This document shows, piece after piece, positions 1 to 7,857 of a stretch of DNA of 7,876 nucleotides (the first letter of the stretch is position 1; each line of letters begins with the position of its first letter). The DNA is from Dokdonella sp. (GTDB lineage: Bacteria; Pseudomonadota; Gammaproteobacteria; Xanthomonadales; Rhodanobacteraceae), in assembly GCA_030150315.1 (NCBI GenBank), contig JASLGB010000178.1, positions 1 to 7,876 of the forward strand, read 5' to 3'. The translations under genes and the position numbers were made by a program. Below the pieces are notes generated by a model that ran no database searches, was not told the origin of the DNA, and was given only the letters and a program-made list of their open reading frames with translations.

Positions 1-1
1 G

Positions 2-1504
2 GTGCGTTCGGCCCTGCTCGAAGGCGCCAACTGGTGGAAGACGGCGTTCGAGAAGGCCGGTTTCAAGGACGCCTATCGCGTCGAGCTGCTGCCGGAAGGC
101 GTCGACCCGATGGATGTGCGCTACAGCCTCATCACCTGGGCGCATCGCTCCACGCGCGGCTGGTCCTATGGCCATCCGATCATCGATCCGCGCACCGGCG
201 AGATCATCCGCGGCAACGTCACGCTGGGTTCGCAGCGCGTGCGCCAGGACATCCTGATCGCCGAAAGCCTGCTCGCTCCCTACGACAAGGCCAATGCGGC
301 GCAGCTTGGCAACGAGGCCGAGCAGATGGCGCTGGCGCGACTGCGCCAGCTTTCCGCGCACGAGGTCGGCCATGCGCTCGGCTTCGCGCACAATTTTTCC
401 GCCAGCCGTCACGGCAACGGTTCGGTCATGGATTATCCGCACCCGCTGCTGACGATCGGCGCGGATGGCCGTCCGTCCCTGGCCAAGGCCTATGGCGTCG
501 GACTCGGCCCGTGGGACGACTTCATCGTCGCGCACGCCTACGGCCGGTTCGCACCGGGCGAGGAAGCGGCCGCGCTGGCGAAGCTGCGCGCCGACATCGT
601 GGCCGCCGGATTCGGCTATCTGTCCGATCAGGACGCACGCAGCCCCGGCGATGCGGAGCCGGACGGCCTGTTGTGGGACTACGGCAGCGACACGTTGGGC
701 ACCTTCGATGCGCTGATGGCTGCACGCCGCAAGGCGCTGGCGGACTTCTCGATCGGCGTGCTGCCGCCGGATCGACAGGCCGGCGAGCTCGAAGCGCGAC
801 TGGTGCCGCTGTACCTGCTGCACCGCTACCAGACCGAGGGCGTCGCGCGCCTGCTCGGCGGCGTCCGCTATGCCTACGGCACCGCCGGCGATCGCCGCAC
901 CGGCTCCACGCCGGTGCCGGCGGCAACCCAGCGCGACGCGTTGGCGCGCCTGGTGTCGACGCTGCAGGCCCACGCGCTCGTGCTGCCATCGAACGTACTC
1001 GATCTGCTCACGCCGCCGGCTGCCGACTTCGCGCGCAATCGCGAGTATTTCTCCACGCTGAACGGCCCGGTGTTCGATCCGCTCGGCGCGGCGGCCGCGG
1101 CGACGGCGCAGACCACGCTGTTCCTGTTCGCGCCCGAGCGCCTCAATCGCCTTGCGTGGCAGCACGCGCGCGATGCGCAGCAGCCGGGCATTGCCGACAC
1201 GCTCGATGCGGTGTTTCGCGGCACCTGGCAGGCGCCGGCGCGCAGCGGCACCCCCGCCGCAGTGCAGGACGCGGCGAACTGGGTCGTGCTGGATGCGCTG
1301 CTGCACACGCTGGAGGACGGCAAGCTGCATGCGCAGGTCGATGCCGAGCTGCGTGCGTCGCTGCGCGACTGGCAGTCGGCCCTGGGCAGGCAATCGGATG
1401 CGAGCCGCAGTGCTGCGGCCGACCTGATCCGCCGCTATCTGGCCGATCCGAAGTCGGTCAGCCTGCGCCCGTTGCCGACGGTGCCGCCGGGCGCACCGAT
1501 CTGA
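2..1504 (+). CDS. Zinc-dependent metalloprotease, metzincin DUF4953/DUF5117 family (5' partial)
   Basis: Probable exported zinc endopeptidase; the substrate is unknown. The frame is already open at the left edge, so the GTG at base 2 is an internal Val codon and the true start, with any signal peptide, lies upstream. About 500 C-terminal residues are visible; recalled family members are roughly 800-900 residues long. The visible part opens with a family-typical stretch (EGANWWKTAFEKAGFKDA, then DPRTGEIIRGNV). The zinc site HEVGHALGFAH is at visible residues 120-130: H120, H124 and H130 would bind zinc and E121 would be the catalytic base. SVMDY at 141-145 fits the metzincin Met-turn. The later helical region, including FAPERLNRL near residues 376-384, also fits the family. 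It ends in TGA and converges on hslO, 52 bases away. Family assignment is strong; physiological role is unknown. Confidence 0.88.
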   Translation: MRSALLEGANWWKTAFEKAGFKDAYRVELLPEGVDPMDVRYSLITWAHRSTRGWSYGHPIIDPRTGEIIRGNVTLGSQRVRQDILIAESLLAPYDKANAAQLGNEAEQMALARLRQLSAHEVGHALGFAHNFSASRHGNGSVMDYPHPLLTIGADGRPSLAKAYGVGLGPWDDFIVAHAYGRFAPGEEAAALAKLRADIVAAGFGYLSDQDARSPGDAEPDGLLWDYGSDTLGTFDALMAARRKALADFSIGVLPPDRQAGELEARLVPLYLLHRYQTEGVARLLGGVRYAYGTAGDRRTGSTPVPAATQRDALARLVSTLQAHALVLPSNVLDLLTPPAADFARNREYFSTLNGPVFDPLGAAAAATAQTTLFLFAPERLNRLAWQHARDAQQPGIADTLDAVFRGTWQAPARSGTPAAVQDAANWVVLDALLHTLEDGKLHAQVDAELRASLRDWQSALGRQSDASRSAAADLIRRYLADPKSVSLRPLPTVPPGAPI

Positions 1505-1514
1505 CCTTAATGCT

Positions 1515-1541
1515 GGCGTGCGGGCTGCATGCGCGCACGCC
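1515..1541. terminator. GC-rich hairpin between convergent genes, possible bidirectional terminator
   Basis: GGCGTGCG (1515-1522) pairs perfectly with CGCACGCC (1534-1541), an 8-bp stem with an 11-base loop that itself contains the palindrome GCATGC. It sits 10 bases after the metalloprotease stop and 15 bases beyond the hslO stop, where a shared terminator would be expected. Neither side has a run of T, so it is not a canonical intrinsic terminator. In DNA this GC-rich the stem could be chance. Confidence 0.35.
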
Positions 1542-1556
1542 GCGCCGGAGGTGTGA

Positions 1557-2456
1557 TCAGTGGCGCGTGCCGCCGGCTTCGGCGGGCGGCTCGTCCGCGA
1601 ACAGCGCGTTCACTTCCGCCTCGTCGAAGACGTAATGACGGTTGCAGAACTCGCAGCTGGTCTGCACCGAACCCTGTTCGGCCAGCACCGCCACGCTTTC
1701 CTCGCGACCGAGCGAACGCAGCATGTCGCCGACCCGCTCGCGCGAGCAGGTGCATTCGAACATCAGCGGTTGCGCCGGCTGCAGGCGCACGCCTTCCTCG
1801 TGGAAAAGACGCAGCAGCACCTGCTCCGGCGCCAGATCGAGCAGTTCCGCATCGGTCAGCGTCGACAGCAGGTGGTCGACCCGGTTCCAGCCGTCGGCAT
1901 CGCCTTGCGTCAGGCCGCCGCCGTGGGCGACCTGCTGCAGCAGGATGCCGCCGCAGCGCTGGTCGTTGCCGGCCAGCACGATGCGCGTCGGCAACTGTTC
2001 CGAACGCTGGAAATAGTGCTCGAACGCCGTCGCCAGATCGCTGTTCTCGACCGGCACCAGACCCTGATAGCGCGCGTTGGTGATCGCGTTCTCGATCGTG
2101 ATGGCGAGGCGCGATCCGCTTTCCAGCTCGACATCGCGCGTCGGCAGCGCGCCTTCCCAGCGCGCGATGCCGCGCAGGCGGCCGTCGTGGGTCGATTCGG
2201 CGAACAGCAGGCGCAGCGCGCCGCTTTCGCGCAGGTGGATCGACAAACGTCCGTCGAACTTGATCGAGCTGGTGAACAGCGCACTCGCGGCGACCGCCTT
2301 GCCGAGCAATTCGGCCAGTGGGCCGTGGTAGCCGCCGTTGGCGCGGATCCGGCGCCAGCTTTCGTCAAGGCGCACCAGTGCGCCGCGCACGCCGGCGTGC
2401 TCAAGCTGGAAGCGGTGCAGGAAATCGGTCGGAGTCGCCATGCTCGGTGTCGTCAT
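1557..2456 (-). CDS. hslO: Hsp33, redox-regulated molecular chaperone
   Basis: Cytoplasmic holdase chaperone that is inactive when reduced and zinc-bound. In the family, oxidants such as HOCl or peroxide combined with heat release zinc, form disulfides, and activate binding of unfolding proteins. The 299-residue product matches the usual length of about 290. Residues 1 to ~225 form the substrate-binding core and linker (DFLHRFQLEHAGVRGALVRL near the N terminus, HGPLAELLGKA at 44-54). The C-terminal zinc switch is complete: C235 and C237 (FECTCSRERV) and C268 and C271 (SCEFCNRHYVF), giving the CxC and CxxC pairs. I chose the ATG at 2456 because an AGG lies 7 bases upstream; a second in-frame ATG at 2441 has no visible ribosome-binding site. 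It lies 178 bases downstream of mfd on the same strand and converges with the metalloprotease gene. Confidence 0.96.
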   Translation of the reverse strand: MTTPSMATPTDFLHRFQLEHAGVRGALVRLDESWRRIRANGGYHGPLAELLGKAVAASALFTSSIKFDGRLSIHLRESGALRLLFAESTHDGRLRGIARWEGALPTRDVELESGSRLAITIENAITNARYQGLVPVENSDLATAFEHYFQRSEQLPTRIVLAGNDQRCGGILLQQVAHGGGLTQGDADGWNRVDHLLSTLTDAELLDLAPEQVLLRLFHEEGVRLQPAQPLMFECTCSRERVGDMLRSLGREESVAVLAEQGSVQTSCEFCNRHYVFDEAEVNALFADEPPAEAGGTRH

Positions 2457-2478
2457 GAAAAGGCCTGTGGGATCGGCA

Positions 2479-2499
2479 GGCGGCCGCAGCGTGGCCGCC
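2479..2499 (-). other. Hairpin in the hslO leader
   Basis: GGCGGCC (2479-2485) and GGCCGCC (2493-2499) form a perfect 7-bp GC stem with a 7-base loop, ending 22 bases before the hslO start codon. It would be near the 5' end of an hslO transcript starting at the candidate promoter. It could be a leader structure or a weak end for mfd read-through. No T-run follows directly. Function is not shown. Confidence 0.3.
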
Positions 2500-2510
2500 G
2501 GAAGCCGGAC

Positions 2511-2539
2511 TGTATGGGGTGCGCCGCGGCGCGATGCAA
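2511..2539 (-). promoter_or_regulatory. Weak candidate sigma70-type promoter for hslO
   Basis: Read on the minus strand, TTGCAT (2534-2539) as -35 and CATACA (2511-2516) as -10 are separated by exactly 17 bases and would start a transcript near 2504, about 48 bases before the hslO ATG. Each hexamer matches consensus at only 3 of 6 positions, so the support is mainly spacing and location. The spacer contains the perfect 12-bp palindrome GCGCCGCGGCGC (2521-2532), a possible operator or chance in GC-rich DNA. Confidence 0.22.
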
Positions 2540-2585
2540 GGTCCGTTGGCGGGCGTGGCGAGGCATGTGCCCGCTGAGCGATGCA

Positions 2586-2608
2586 CCCTGCAGCGGCGGC
2601 GGGCAGGG
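2586..2608 (-). terminator. Possible weak hairpin terminator after mfd
   Basis: CCCTGC (2586-2591) pairs with GCAGGG (2603-2608) around an 11-base GC-rich loop, 26 bases past the mfd stop. There is no following T-run, so it may only slow transcription or be chance. It is listed because it is the nearest fold to the end of mfd and separates mfd from the hslO promoter candidate. Confidence 0.2.
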
Positions 2609-2634
2609 CATTTGGCCGCTCGCCGCGTGCTGCC

Positions 2635-5600
2635 TCACGCGGCCTTGCGCGCGCCGAGCGTGGTCAGCAGGTCACTCGCCGCGCGCAGGCGCTCGGCGGC
2701 GCCTTCCAGCGGCATCTTGAACTTAAGCTTGTCCTGCCCGTCCAGCGCAAACACGCGCGGCTGCGCCTGGATCAGGCGGATCACCGTCATCGGCTCCACC
2801 GCCGGATCCGGGCGGAACAGCACGCGGCCGCCGTTGGCGCCGACTTCGAGCTTGCGGATGCCGAGCGGCGTCGCCACGAGCTTCAACGAGGTCACCGCGA
2901 ACAGGTTCTTGACCGGCTCGGGCAGCAAGCCGAAGCGATCGATCATCTCGACCTGCAGGTCGCGCAGGTCGTCCTCGTTGCGTGCGCTGGCGATGCGTTT
3001 GTACAGCGTCAGGCGGGTGTTGACGTCGGCCAGGTAGTCGTCCGGGATCAGCGCCGGCAGATGCAGTTCGACCTCGGCCTCGTGTTCGTTGGTCAGGTCG
3101 AAATCCGGCACCTTGCCCTGTTTCAGCGCGCGCACGGCGCGATCGAGCATTTCGGTATAGAGCGAGAAGCCTACTTCCTCGATCTGGCCGGACTGTTCCT
3201 CGCCCAGCAGTTCGCCGGCACCGCGGATTTCGAGATCGTGCGTGGCCAGCGTGAAGCCGGCACCGAGTTCGTCGAGCGAGGCCAGCGCTTCGAGACGCTT
3301 TTCCGCATCGGCGGTGATGGAGCGGCCATCGGGCGTCATCAGGTAGGCGTAGGCGCGATGGTGCGAGCGGCCGACGCGACCGCGCAGCTGGTGCAGCTGT
3401 GCCAGGCCGAAGCGGTCGGCGCGATTGATGATGATGGTGTTGGCGCTGGGCACGTCGATGCCCGATTCGATGATCGTGGTCGCGACCAGCACGTTGAAGC
3501 GCTGGCGGTAGAAGTCGAGCATGATCTGCTCGAGTTCTTTGTCCGGCATTTGGCCGTGCGCGAAGCGGATGCGTGCGTCGGGCATCAGTTCCTGCAGTTC
3601 GCGCGCGGTTTTCTCGATCGTTTCGACATCGTTGTGCAGGAAATAGACCTGGCCGCCGCGCGCGTGCTCGCGCTGCATCGCCTCGCGGATCAGCGCCGGA
3701 TCGTAGGGGCCGATGAAGGTCTGCACCGCAAGGCGGTGCGCCGGCGGCGTGGCGATGATGGAAAGATCGCGCAGGCCGGCCATCGCCATGTTCAGGGTGC
3801 GCGGGATCGGCGTCGCGGTCAGCGTCAGCAGGTCGACTTCGGCGCGCAGTTTCTTCAGCGCCTCCTTCTGGCGCACGCCGAAACGCTGCTCCTCGTCGAT
3901 GATGACGAGGCCAAGGTCCTTGAACTTCACGTCCGGCTGCACGAGCTTGTGCGTGCCGATCATCACGTCGATCTGGCCTTCGGCGAGTTTTTCCAGCGCG
4001 GCGCGGATTTCCTTCGGCGACTTGAAGCGCGACAGCACTTCGATGCGGATCGGCCAGTCGGCATAGCGGTCGCGGAAGTTCTGGAAATGCTGCTGCGCGA
4101 GCAGGGTCGTCGGCGCCAGCATCGCAACCTGCTTGCCGGCGGTGGCGGTGGCGAACGCGGCGCGCAAGGCGACTTCGGTCTTGCCGAAACCGACGTCGCC
4201 GCAGACGACGCGATCCATCGGCTTGCCCTTGGACAGGTCGGCAAGGACGGCCTCGATCGCGGTCGCCTGGTCGGGGGTTTCCTCGAACGGGAACGCGGCG
4301 GCGAACTGCTCGGTCATCTCGCGGTCGATCTCGATCGCGGTGCCCTTGCGTGCTTCGCGCTGGGCGTAGATCGCCAGCAGTTCCGCAGCCACATCGCGCA
4401 CCTTCTGCGCCGCTTTCTTCTTCGCGCGTTCCCACGCGTCGCCGCCGAGGGCGTGCAGCGGCGCCAGTTCCGGCGCGGTGCCGGAATAGCGCGAAACCAG
4501 GTGCAGCTGCGCCACCGGCACGTAGAGCTTGTCGCCCTTGGCGTATTCGATGGCAAGGAATTCGCTGGGCTGTTCGCCGAAGCGCACGCGGTCGCCGACA
4601 TCGAGCTTGATCAGGCCCTGATAGCGACCAACGCCGTGGTCGATGTGCACGATCGGCGAGCCGATGGACAGTTCCGAGAGGTCGCGCAGCACGGCTTCCG
4701 GATCGCGTGCGGCGCGCTTGCGCCGGCGCGTCTGTTGCGCGCGTTCGCCGAGCAGTTCGCGCTCGGTCAGTACGGTCAGCGCCGGTTCGGTCAGCGCGAA
4801 GCCGGTTTCCAGCGGCGCGACGGTGATGCAGAAACGGTTTGGCACGGCGTCGCCGGTGCTGTGTGCATCGGCGACGAAGTCCTGCCACGAGCCGATCGTC
4901 AGCGGCCGCAACTGCGCCGCCGCCAGCTGCTCGACCAGCGCCTCGCGGCGGCCGGCCGAATCGACCGCAATCAGCACGCGGCCGGGATAGGCCGAAAGGA
5001 AGCGGCGCAGCGCTTCGCCGGCTTCCTCGCCCTTGCGGCTCAGCGGCAGCGACGGCGCCGGCTGCGTGCCGAGGTCGATGGCATGTTCGTTCGCGCCCTT
5101 GGCGACGATGTCGGTGCGCAGCACCGCGTTCAGGCGTTCGCGCAGTTGTTCCGGCGACAGGTACAGCTCGGCTGGCGGCAGCACCGGGCGCTCGATGTCG
5201 TGCGCGCGCTGCTCCCAGCGCTGGCCGGTTTGCGTCCAGAACGTCTCGGCCGCGTCGAGCACCTGTTCGCCGAGCACGAACAGTGCATCGTCGGAGAGGT
5301 AGTCGAACAGCGTTTCGGTGCGCTCGAAGAACAGCGGCAGGTAGTACTCGATGCCGGCCGGCGTGGCGCCTTCCTTGATGTCCTGATACAGCGGACAGCG
5401 GCGCGGGTCGATCGGAAAACGCTCGCGCAGCGTGTTGCGGAAGGCCTTGGCCGATTCCTCGGTCAGCGGGAACTCGCGCGCCGGCAGCAGGCGCACCGAT
5501 TCGACCTTGTGCTCGGAACGCTGCGTTTCCGGGTCGAAGGTGCGGATGGAGTCGATTTCGTCATCGAACAGCTCGATGCGGTACGGCTCCGGGCTGCCCA

Positions 5601-6129
5601 TCGGGAAGATGTCCAGCAGCGCGCCGCGCACGGCGAAATCGCCCGGTTCCTGCACCTGCGGCACATGCCGGTAGCCGGCGGCTTCGAGGCGGCGCTGCTC
5701 GCTGGCGATGTCGAGCTTCTGCGTGCGCTCCAGCACCAGGCCCGAACCGCTGACGTAGCTGCGTGGCGCCAGCCGCTGCATCAGCGTGGCCACCGGCACC
5801 ACAAGCACGCCGCGCTTCAGCGCCGGCAGGCGGTACAGGGTGGCGATGCGCTGCGAGACGATTTCCGGGTGCGGCGAGAACAGGTCGTAGGGCAGGGTTT
5901 CCCAGTCCGGGAACTGCAGTACCTCGACGTCGGCGCCGGTGAACAGCGCGATTTCCGCCTCCAGCGTATTGGCCGAGTGCGTGTCCGACGCGACCGCGAC
6001 CACCACGCCCTTGTGCGCACGGGCGACCTCGGCCAGCGCCAGCGCGCGGGCGGAACCGTGGGGCGGCGTCCAGTAGCGGCGCAGCTTGGGCGAGGTCGGA
6101 AGCGATGGCTTGAACAGGGACTGGGGCAT
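2635..6129 (-). CDS. mfd: Transcription-repair coupling factor Mfd
   Basis: ATP-dependent DNA translocase that pushes RNA polymerase stalled at lesions off the template and recruits UvrA for nucleotide excision repair. The 1164 residues compare with 1148 in E. coli, so the gene looks complete. Residues ~1-350 form the UvrB-like module (FPDWETLPYDLFSPHPEI at 73-90, GDFAVRGALLDIFPMG at 163-178). The RNA polymerase interaction domain starts near VHIDHGVGRYQG (494-505). The RecG-like motor has Walker A GDVGFGKT (644-651), DEEQ (745-748), TATPIPRTL (771-779), TTIIESGIDVP (884-894) and QLRGRVGRS (914-922). The C-terminal TRCF regulatory domain covers about 1000-1164. The ATG at 6129 gives a family-like N terminus (KLRRYWTPP), but no clear Shine-Dalgarno precedes it. 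The membrane protein gene ends 48 bases upstream on the same strand, so the two may be co-transcribed. No key motif is missing. Confidence 0.98.
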   Translation of the reverse strand: MPQSLFKPSLPTSPKLRRYWTPPHGSARALALAEVARAHKGVVVAVASDTHSANTLEAEIALFTGADVEVLQFPDWETLPYDLFSPHPEIVSQRIATLYRLPALKRGVLVVPVATLMQRLAPRSYVSGSGLVLERTQKLDIASEQRRLEAAGYRHVPQVQEPGDFAVRGALLDIFPMGSPEPYRIELFDDEIDSIRTFDPETQRSEHKVESVRLLPAREFPLTEESAKAFRNTLRERFPIDPRRCPLYQDIKEGATPAGIEYYLPLFFERTETLFDYLSDDALFVLGEQVLDAAETFWTQTGQRWEQRAHDIERPVLPPAELYLSPEQLRERLNAVLRTDIVAKGANEHAIDLGTQPAPSLPLSRKGEEAGEALRRFLSAYPGRVLIAVDSAGRREALVEQLAAAQLRPLTIGSWQDFVADAHSTGDAVPNRFCITVAPLETGFALTEPALTVLTERELLGERAQQTRRRKRAARDPEAVLRDLSELSIGSPIVHIDHGVGRYQGLIKLDVGDRVRFGEQPSEFLAIEYAKGDKLYVPVAQLHLVSRYSGTAPELAPLHALGGDAWERAKKKAAQKVRDVAAELLAIYAQREARKGTAIEIDREMTEQFAAAFPFEETPDQATAIEAVLADLSKGKPMDRVVCGDVGFGKTEVALRAAFATATAGKQVAMLAPTTLLAQQHFQNFRDRYADWPIRIEVLSRFKSPKEIRAALEKLAEGQIDVMIGTHKLVQPDVKFKDLGLVIIDEEQRFGVRQKEALKKLRAEVDLLTLTATPIPRTLNMAMAGLRDLSIIATPPAHRLAVQTFIGPYDPALIREAMQREHARGGQVYFLHNDVETIEKTARELQELMPDARIRFAHGQMPDKELEQIMLDFYRQRFNVLVATTIIESGIDVPSANTIIINRADRFGLAQLHQLRGRVGRSHHRAYAYLMTPDGRSITADAEKRLEALASLDELGAGFTLATHDLEIRGAGELLGEEQSGQIEEVGFSLYTEMLDRAVRALKQGKVPDFDLTNEHEAEVELHLPALIPDDYLADVNTRLTLYKRIASARNEDDLRDLQVEMIDRFGLLPEPVKNLFAVTSLKLVATPLGIRKLEVGANGGRVLFRPDPAVEPMTVIRLIQAQPRVFALDGQDKLKFKMPLEGAAERLRAASDLLTTLGARKAA

Positions 6130-6142
6130 GGCGGAATCGGCG

Positions 6143-6173
6143 CGGCGGCGCGAAAGGCCGCCGAAAAACGGCG
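6143..6173 (-). other. Two mutually exclusive hairpins upstream of mfd
   Basis: In the 48-base gap before mfd, CGGCGGC (6143-6149) pairs with GCCGCCG (6157-6163) as a 7-bp stem with a 7-base loop. Alternatively CGCCG (6159-6163) pairs with CGGCG (6169-6173) around a five-base A loop (T on the mRNA strand), a 5-bp stem. Both use 6159-6163, so only one can form at a time. They lie 13 or more bases before the mfd start codon and immediately after the upstream gene. A regulatory role is speculative. Confidence 0.3.
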
Positions 6174-6177
6174 AAGT

Positions 6178-7857
6178 TTAGCGTCTGCGCGCAGGCGGCG
6201 CGCGGAACGTGACCAGATCGAAGGAGGACAGGTTGGTGCTGCGCAGCACGATATCCAGCTTGGCGCCGGCTTCGCCGCAGTCTGCGCAGGCGTAGACGTG
6301 CGATACCCAGTCCTCGGCGGCGGCTGCGAGCGGCTGGCCGTTGCGAGAGACCTCCACGCGGTAGTCCTGCGCGGCCGACAGCACCGTATTGTTGACCACC
6401 AGATACTCGTCGGGCCGCAGGGTCACCGACAGGCGTCGTTCCTGTTCCTGCGGCGGCGGTGCCCAGTACGGCGGATACACCGGCGTGGCGTGCTGCGCGA
6501 TCGGCTGGCCGGCGGAGACCGGCGTCGCTTCGAGCACGCCGAGCGGGCCCAGTCGCTGCACTGGCTCGACGCCGAGCCGGGCCAGCGTCGCGCGCGACAG
6601 GCCGAGCCAGTGTTGGCGATCGGCATCGGCGCCGTTGACCACCACGTCGCTGCGGCCGCAGGTCAGGCGCATGTCGATGGCGTAGTTGAGCAGCGCATGC
6701 GTGGCATACACGCCATGCACGCTGGGTGCCGGGTGCGAGCACAGGAAGCGCCCGCTGGCGGCCATCGCATAGGCCGGCATCCACAGCATCGGCGCGTGCT
6801 CGCTCGGCGCCTGCCGCACGTCGATCAGTGGCCACCAGCCAAACGGCCACGCGCCGCGTTGCTGGAAGCGCGCGATGCCGACATCGGCGCTCGCGGCCAG
6901 CACCAGCGCGCCGCCGAGCGTCAGCGCCTGCGCCAGACGCAAGCCGCGCCCGCTGCCGCCCAGGCCCAGCGCGAGCGCGCCGCTGCCGAGCACGCAGACC
7001 GGCGCGGCCATGTAGAACGGGGTGAGTTCGCGCATCGCGGCGATGGTCGCCATGCCGGCCGCGACCGCTGCCAGCGCGGTGGCCGTGGCCGCGCGCGTGG
7101 CCGGGTCGCGCAATCGGCCGACCAGCCCGAGCAGCGCGACGACGACGAGGATTGCCGCCCATGCCAGCGCGACGGCTTGCAGCGGCGCCGGCCACGCCAG
7201 CATCGTGCCCAGCCAGTAACGCAGGCCGCCGGCCAGACTGGCGAACGCCATCGGGCCGGTCTGCAGCAGGTTGTCCAGAAAGCCGGTGCGCGCCAGCCAG
7301 GTATTGGCATTGCCGAGGTCGGAAAAGCCGTGCATGGCATCCCACCACAGCGCCGGCAGCAGCGGCGCCAGCGCGATCAGCGCTGCCAGTGTCAGCGGCC
7401 CGCTGCGCAGCTCGCGCCGGGCCAGCGAGCGCAGGCACAGGCCGAGGCCGATCCATACCAGAGCCAGCGCCGACGGGTGCGCGTGCACGGCCAGGGTGAA
7501 CGCCAGCGCCATGCCGAGCAGGTGGCGCAGCCGCGCGTGGCGCGCGTAGCGCAGCGCGCAGACGAGGAAGGCCAGCATCAGCATCGGTGCCAGCGTCGGG
7601 TGCGACGCCATCTGGAAGTTGAAGGTGATCCAGCCCGGCACGATCAGCAGGGCGGCCCACATCAGGCCGGTACGGCGGCCGTCCAGCGCCTTGCCGGCGA
7701 GATACGCGAACGGGATCTGCAGCGCGCCGAGCAGGCCGACCAGCAGGGTGGTCGCGAACCAGCTGCCACCGGTGACGCCGAGCAGGGCGCTGGACGGCCG
7801 CCGTACCGGCCTGATGTGGGCCGCCCTGCTGATCGTGCCGGGCTGGATCACCTTCAA
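6178..7857 (-). CDS. Polytopic inner-membrane protein, GT-C/GT39-like glycosyltransferase candidate (N terminus unreliable)
   Basis: Probable inner-membrane protein; exact function is not recognised. The 559-residue reading has about 9-11 hydrophobic segments (for example 34-53, 63-81, 154-172, 225-248, 279-300, 305-322). A soluble, probably periplasmic tail of about 215 residues follows (~345-559), with cysteines at 373, 400, 524 and 527. Membrane organisation and an SHPTLAPMLML-like segment recall GT39-type transferases that use polyprenyl-phosphate sugars, but the first periplasmic loop with the expected acidic catalytic residue is not in the window. The apparent start is a TTG at 7857 with the frame open to the edge. 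Residues 1-24 come from the inverted duplicate of the gene's own codons 57-86, so they are almost certainly not authentic; reliable sequence begins near residue 25 (base 7785). It ends in TAA, 48 bases before mfd. Confidence 0.7.
   Translation of the reverse strand: MKVIQPGTISRAAHIRPVRRPSSALLGVTGGSWFATTLLVGLLGALQIPFAYLAGKALDGRRTGLMWAALLIVPGWITFNFQMASHPTLAPMLMLAFLVCALRYARHARLRHLLGMALAFTLAVHAHPSALALVWIGLGLCLRSLARRELRSGPLTLAALIALAPLLPALWWDAMHGFSDLGNANTWLARTGFLDNLLQTGPMAFASLAGGLRYWLGTMLAWPAPLQAVALAWAAILVVVALLGLVGRLRDPATRAATATALAAVAAGMATIAAMRELTPFYMAAPVCVLGSGALALGLGGSGRGLRLAQALTLGGALVLAASADVGIARFQQRGAWPFGWWPLIDVRQAPSEHAPMLWMPAYAMAASGRFLCSHPAPSVHGVYATHALLNYAIDMRLTCGRSDVVVNGADADRQHWLGLSRATLARLGVEPVQRLGPLGVLEATPVSAGQPIAQHATPVYPPYWAPPPQEQERRLSVTLRPDEYLVVNNTVLSAAQDYRVEVSRNGQPLAAAAEDWVSHVYACADCGEAGAKLDIVLRSTNLSSFDLVTFRAPPARRR

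Noticed and set aside
34..1635. A second open frame of 533 codons overlapping the metalloprotease on the same strand
   Set aside because: Its product is dominated by Arg, Ala and Gly with no recognisable motif, while the frame from base 2 has a complete zinc site. Long empty frames are expected in DNA with this GC content and codon bias.
1560..2720. A 386-codon plus-strand open frame antisense to hslO
   Set aside because: Mirror of hslO codon bias with no conserved motif; the minus-strand Hsp33 frame carries the CxC and CxxC zinc residues.
2723..4888. A 721-codon minus-strand open frame inside mfd
   Set aside because: Shifted-frame shadow of mfd: Arg/Ala-rich, no domain, while the mfd frame has every helicase motif in order.
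4961..5060. SRKGEEAGE-like linker in Mfd (near residues 364-372), suspected of being a dispersed repeat inserted in the gene
   Set aside because: It is short, in frame, occurs once in the window and lies in a naturally variable linker between Mfd domains; no inverted structure was found around it.
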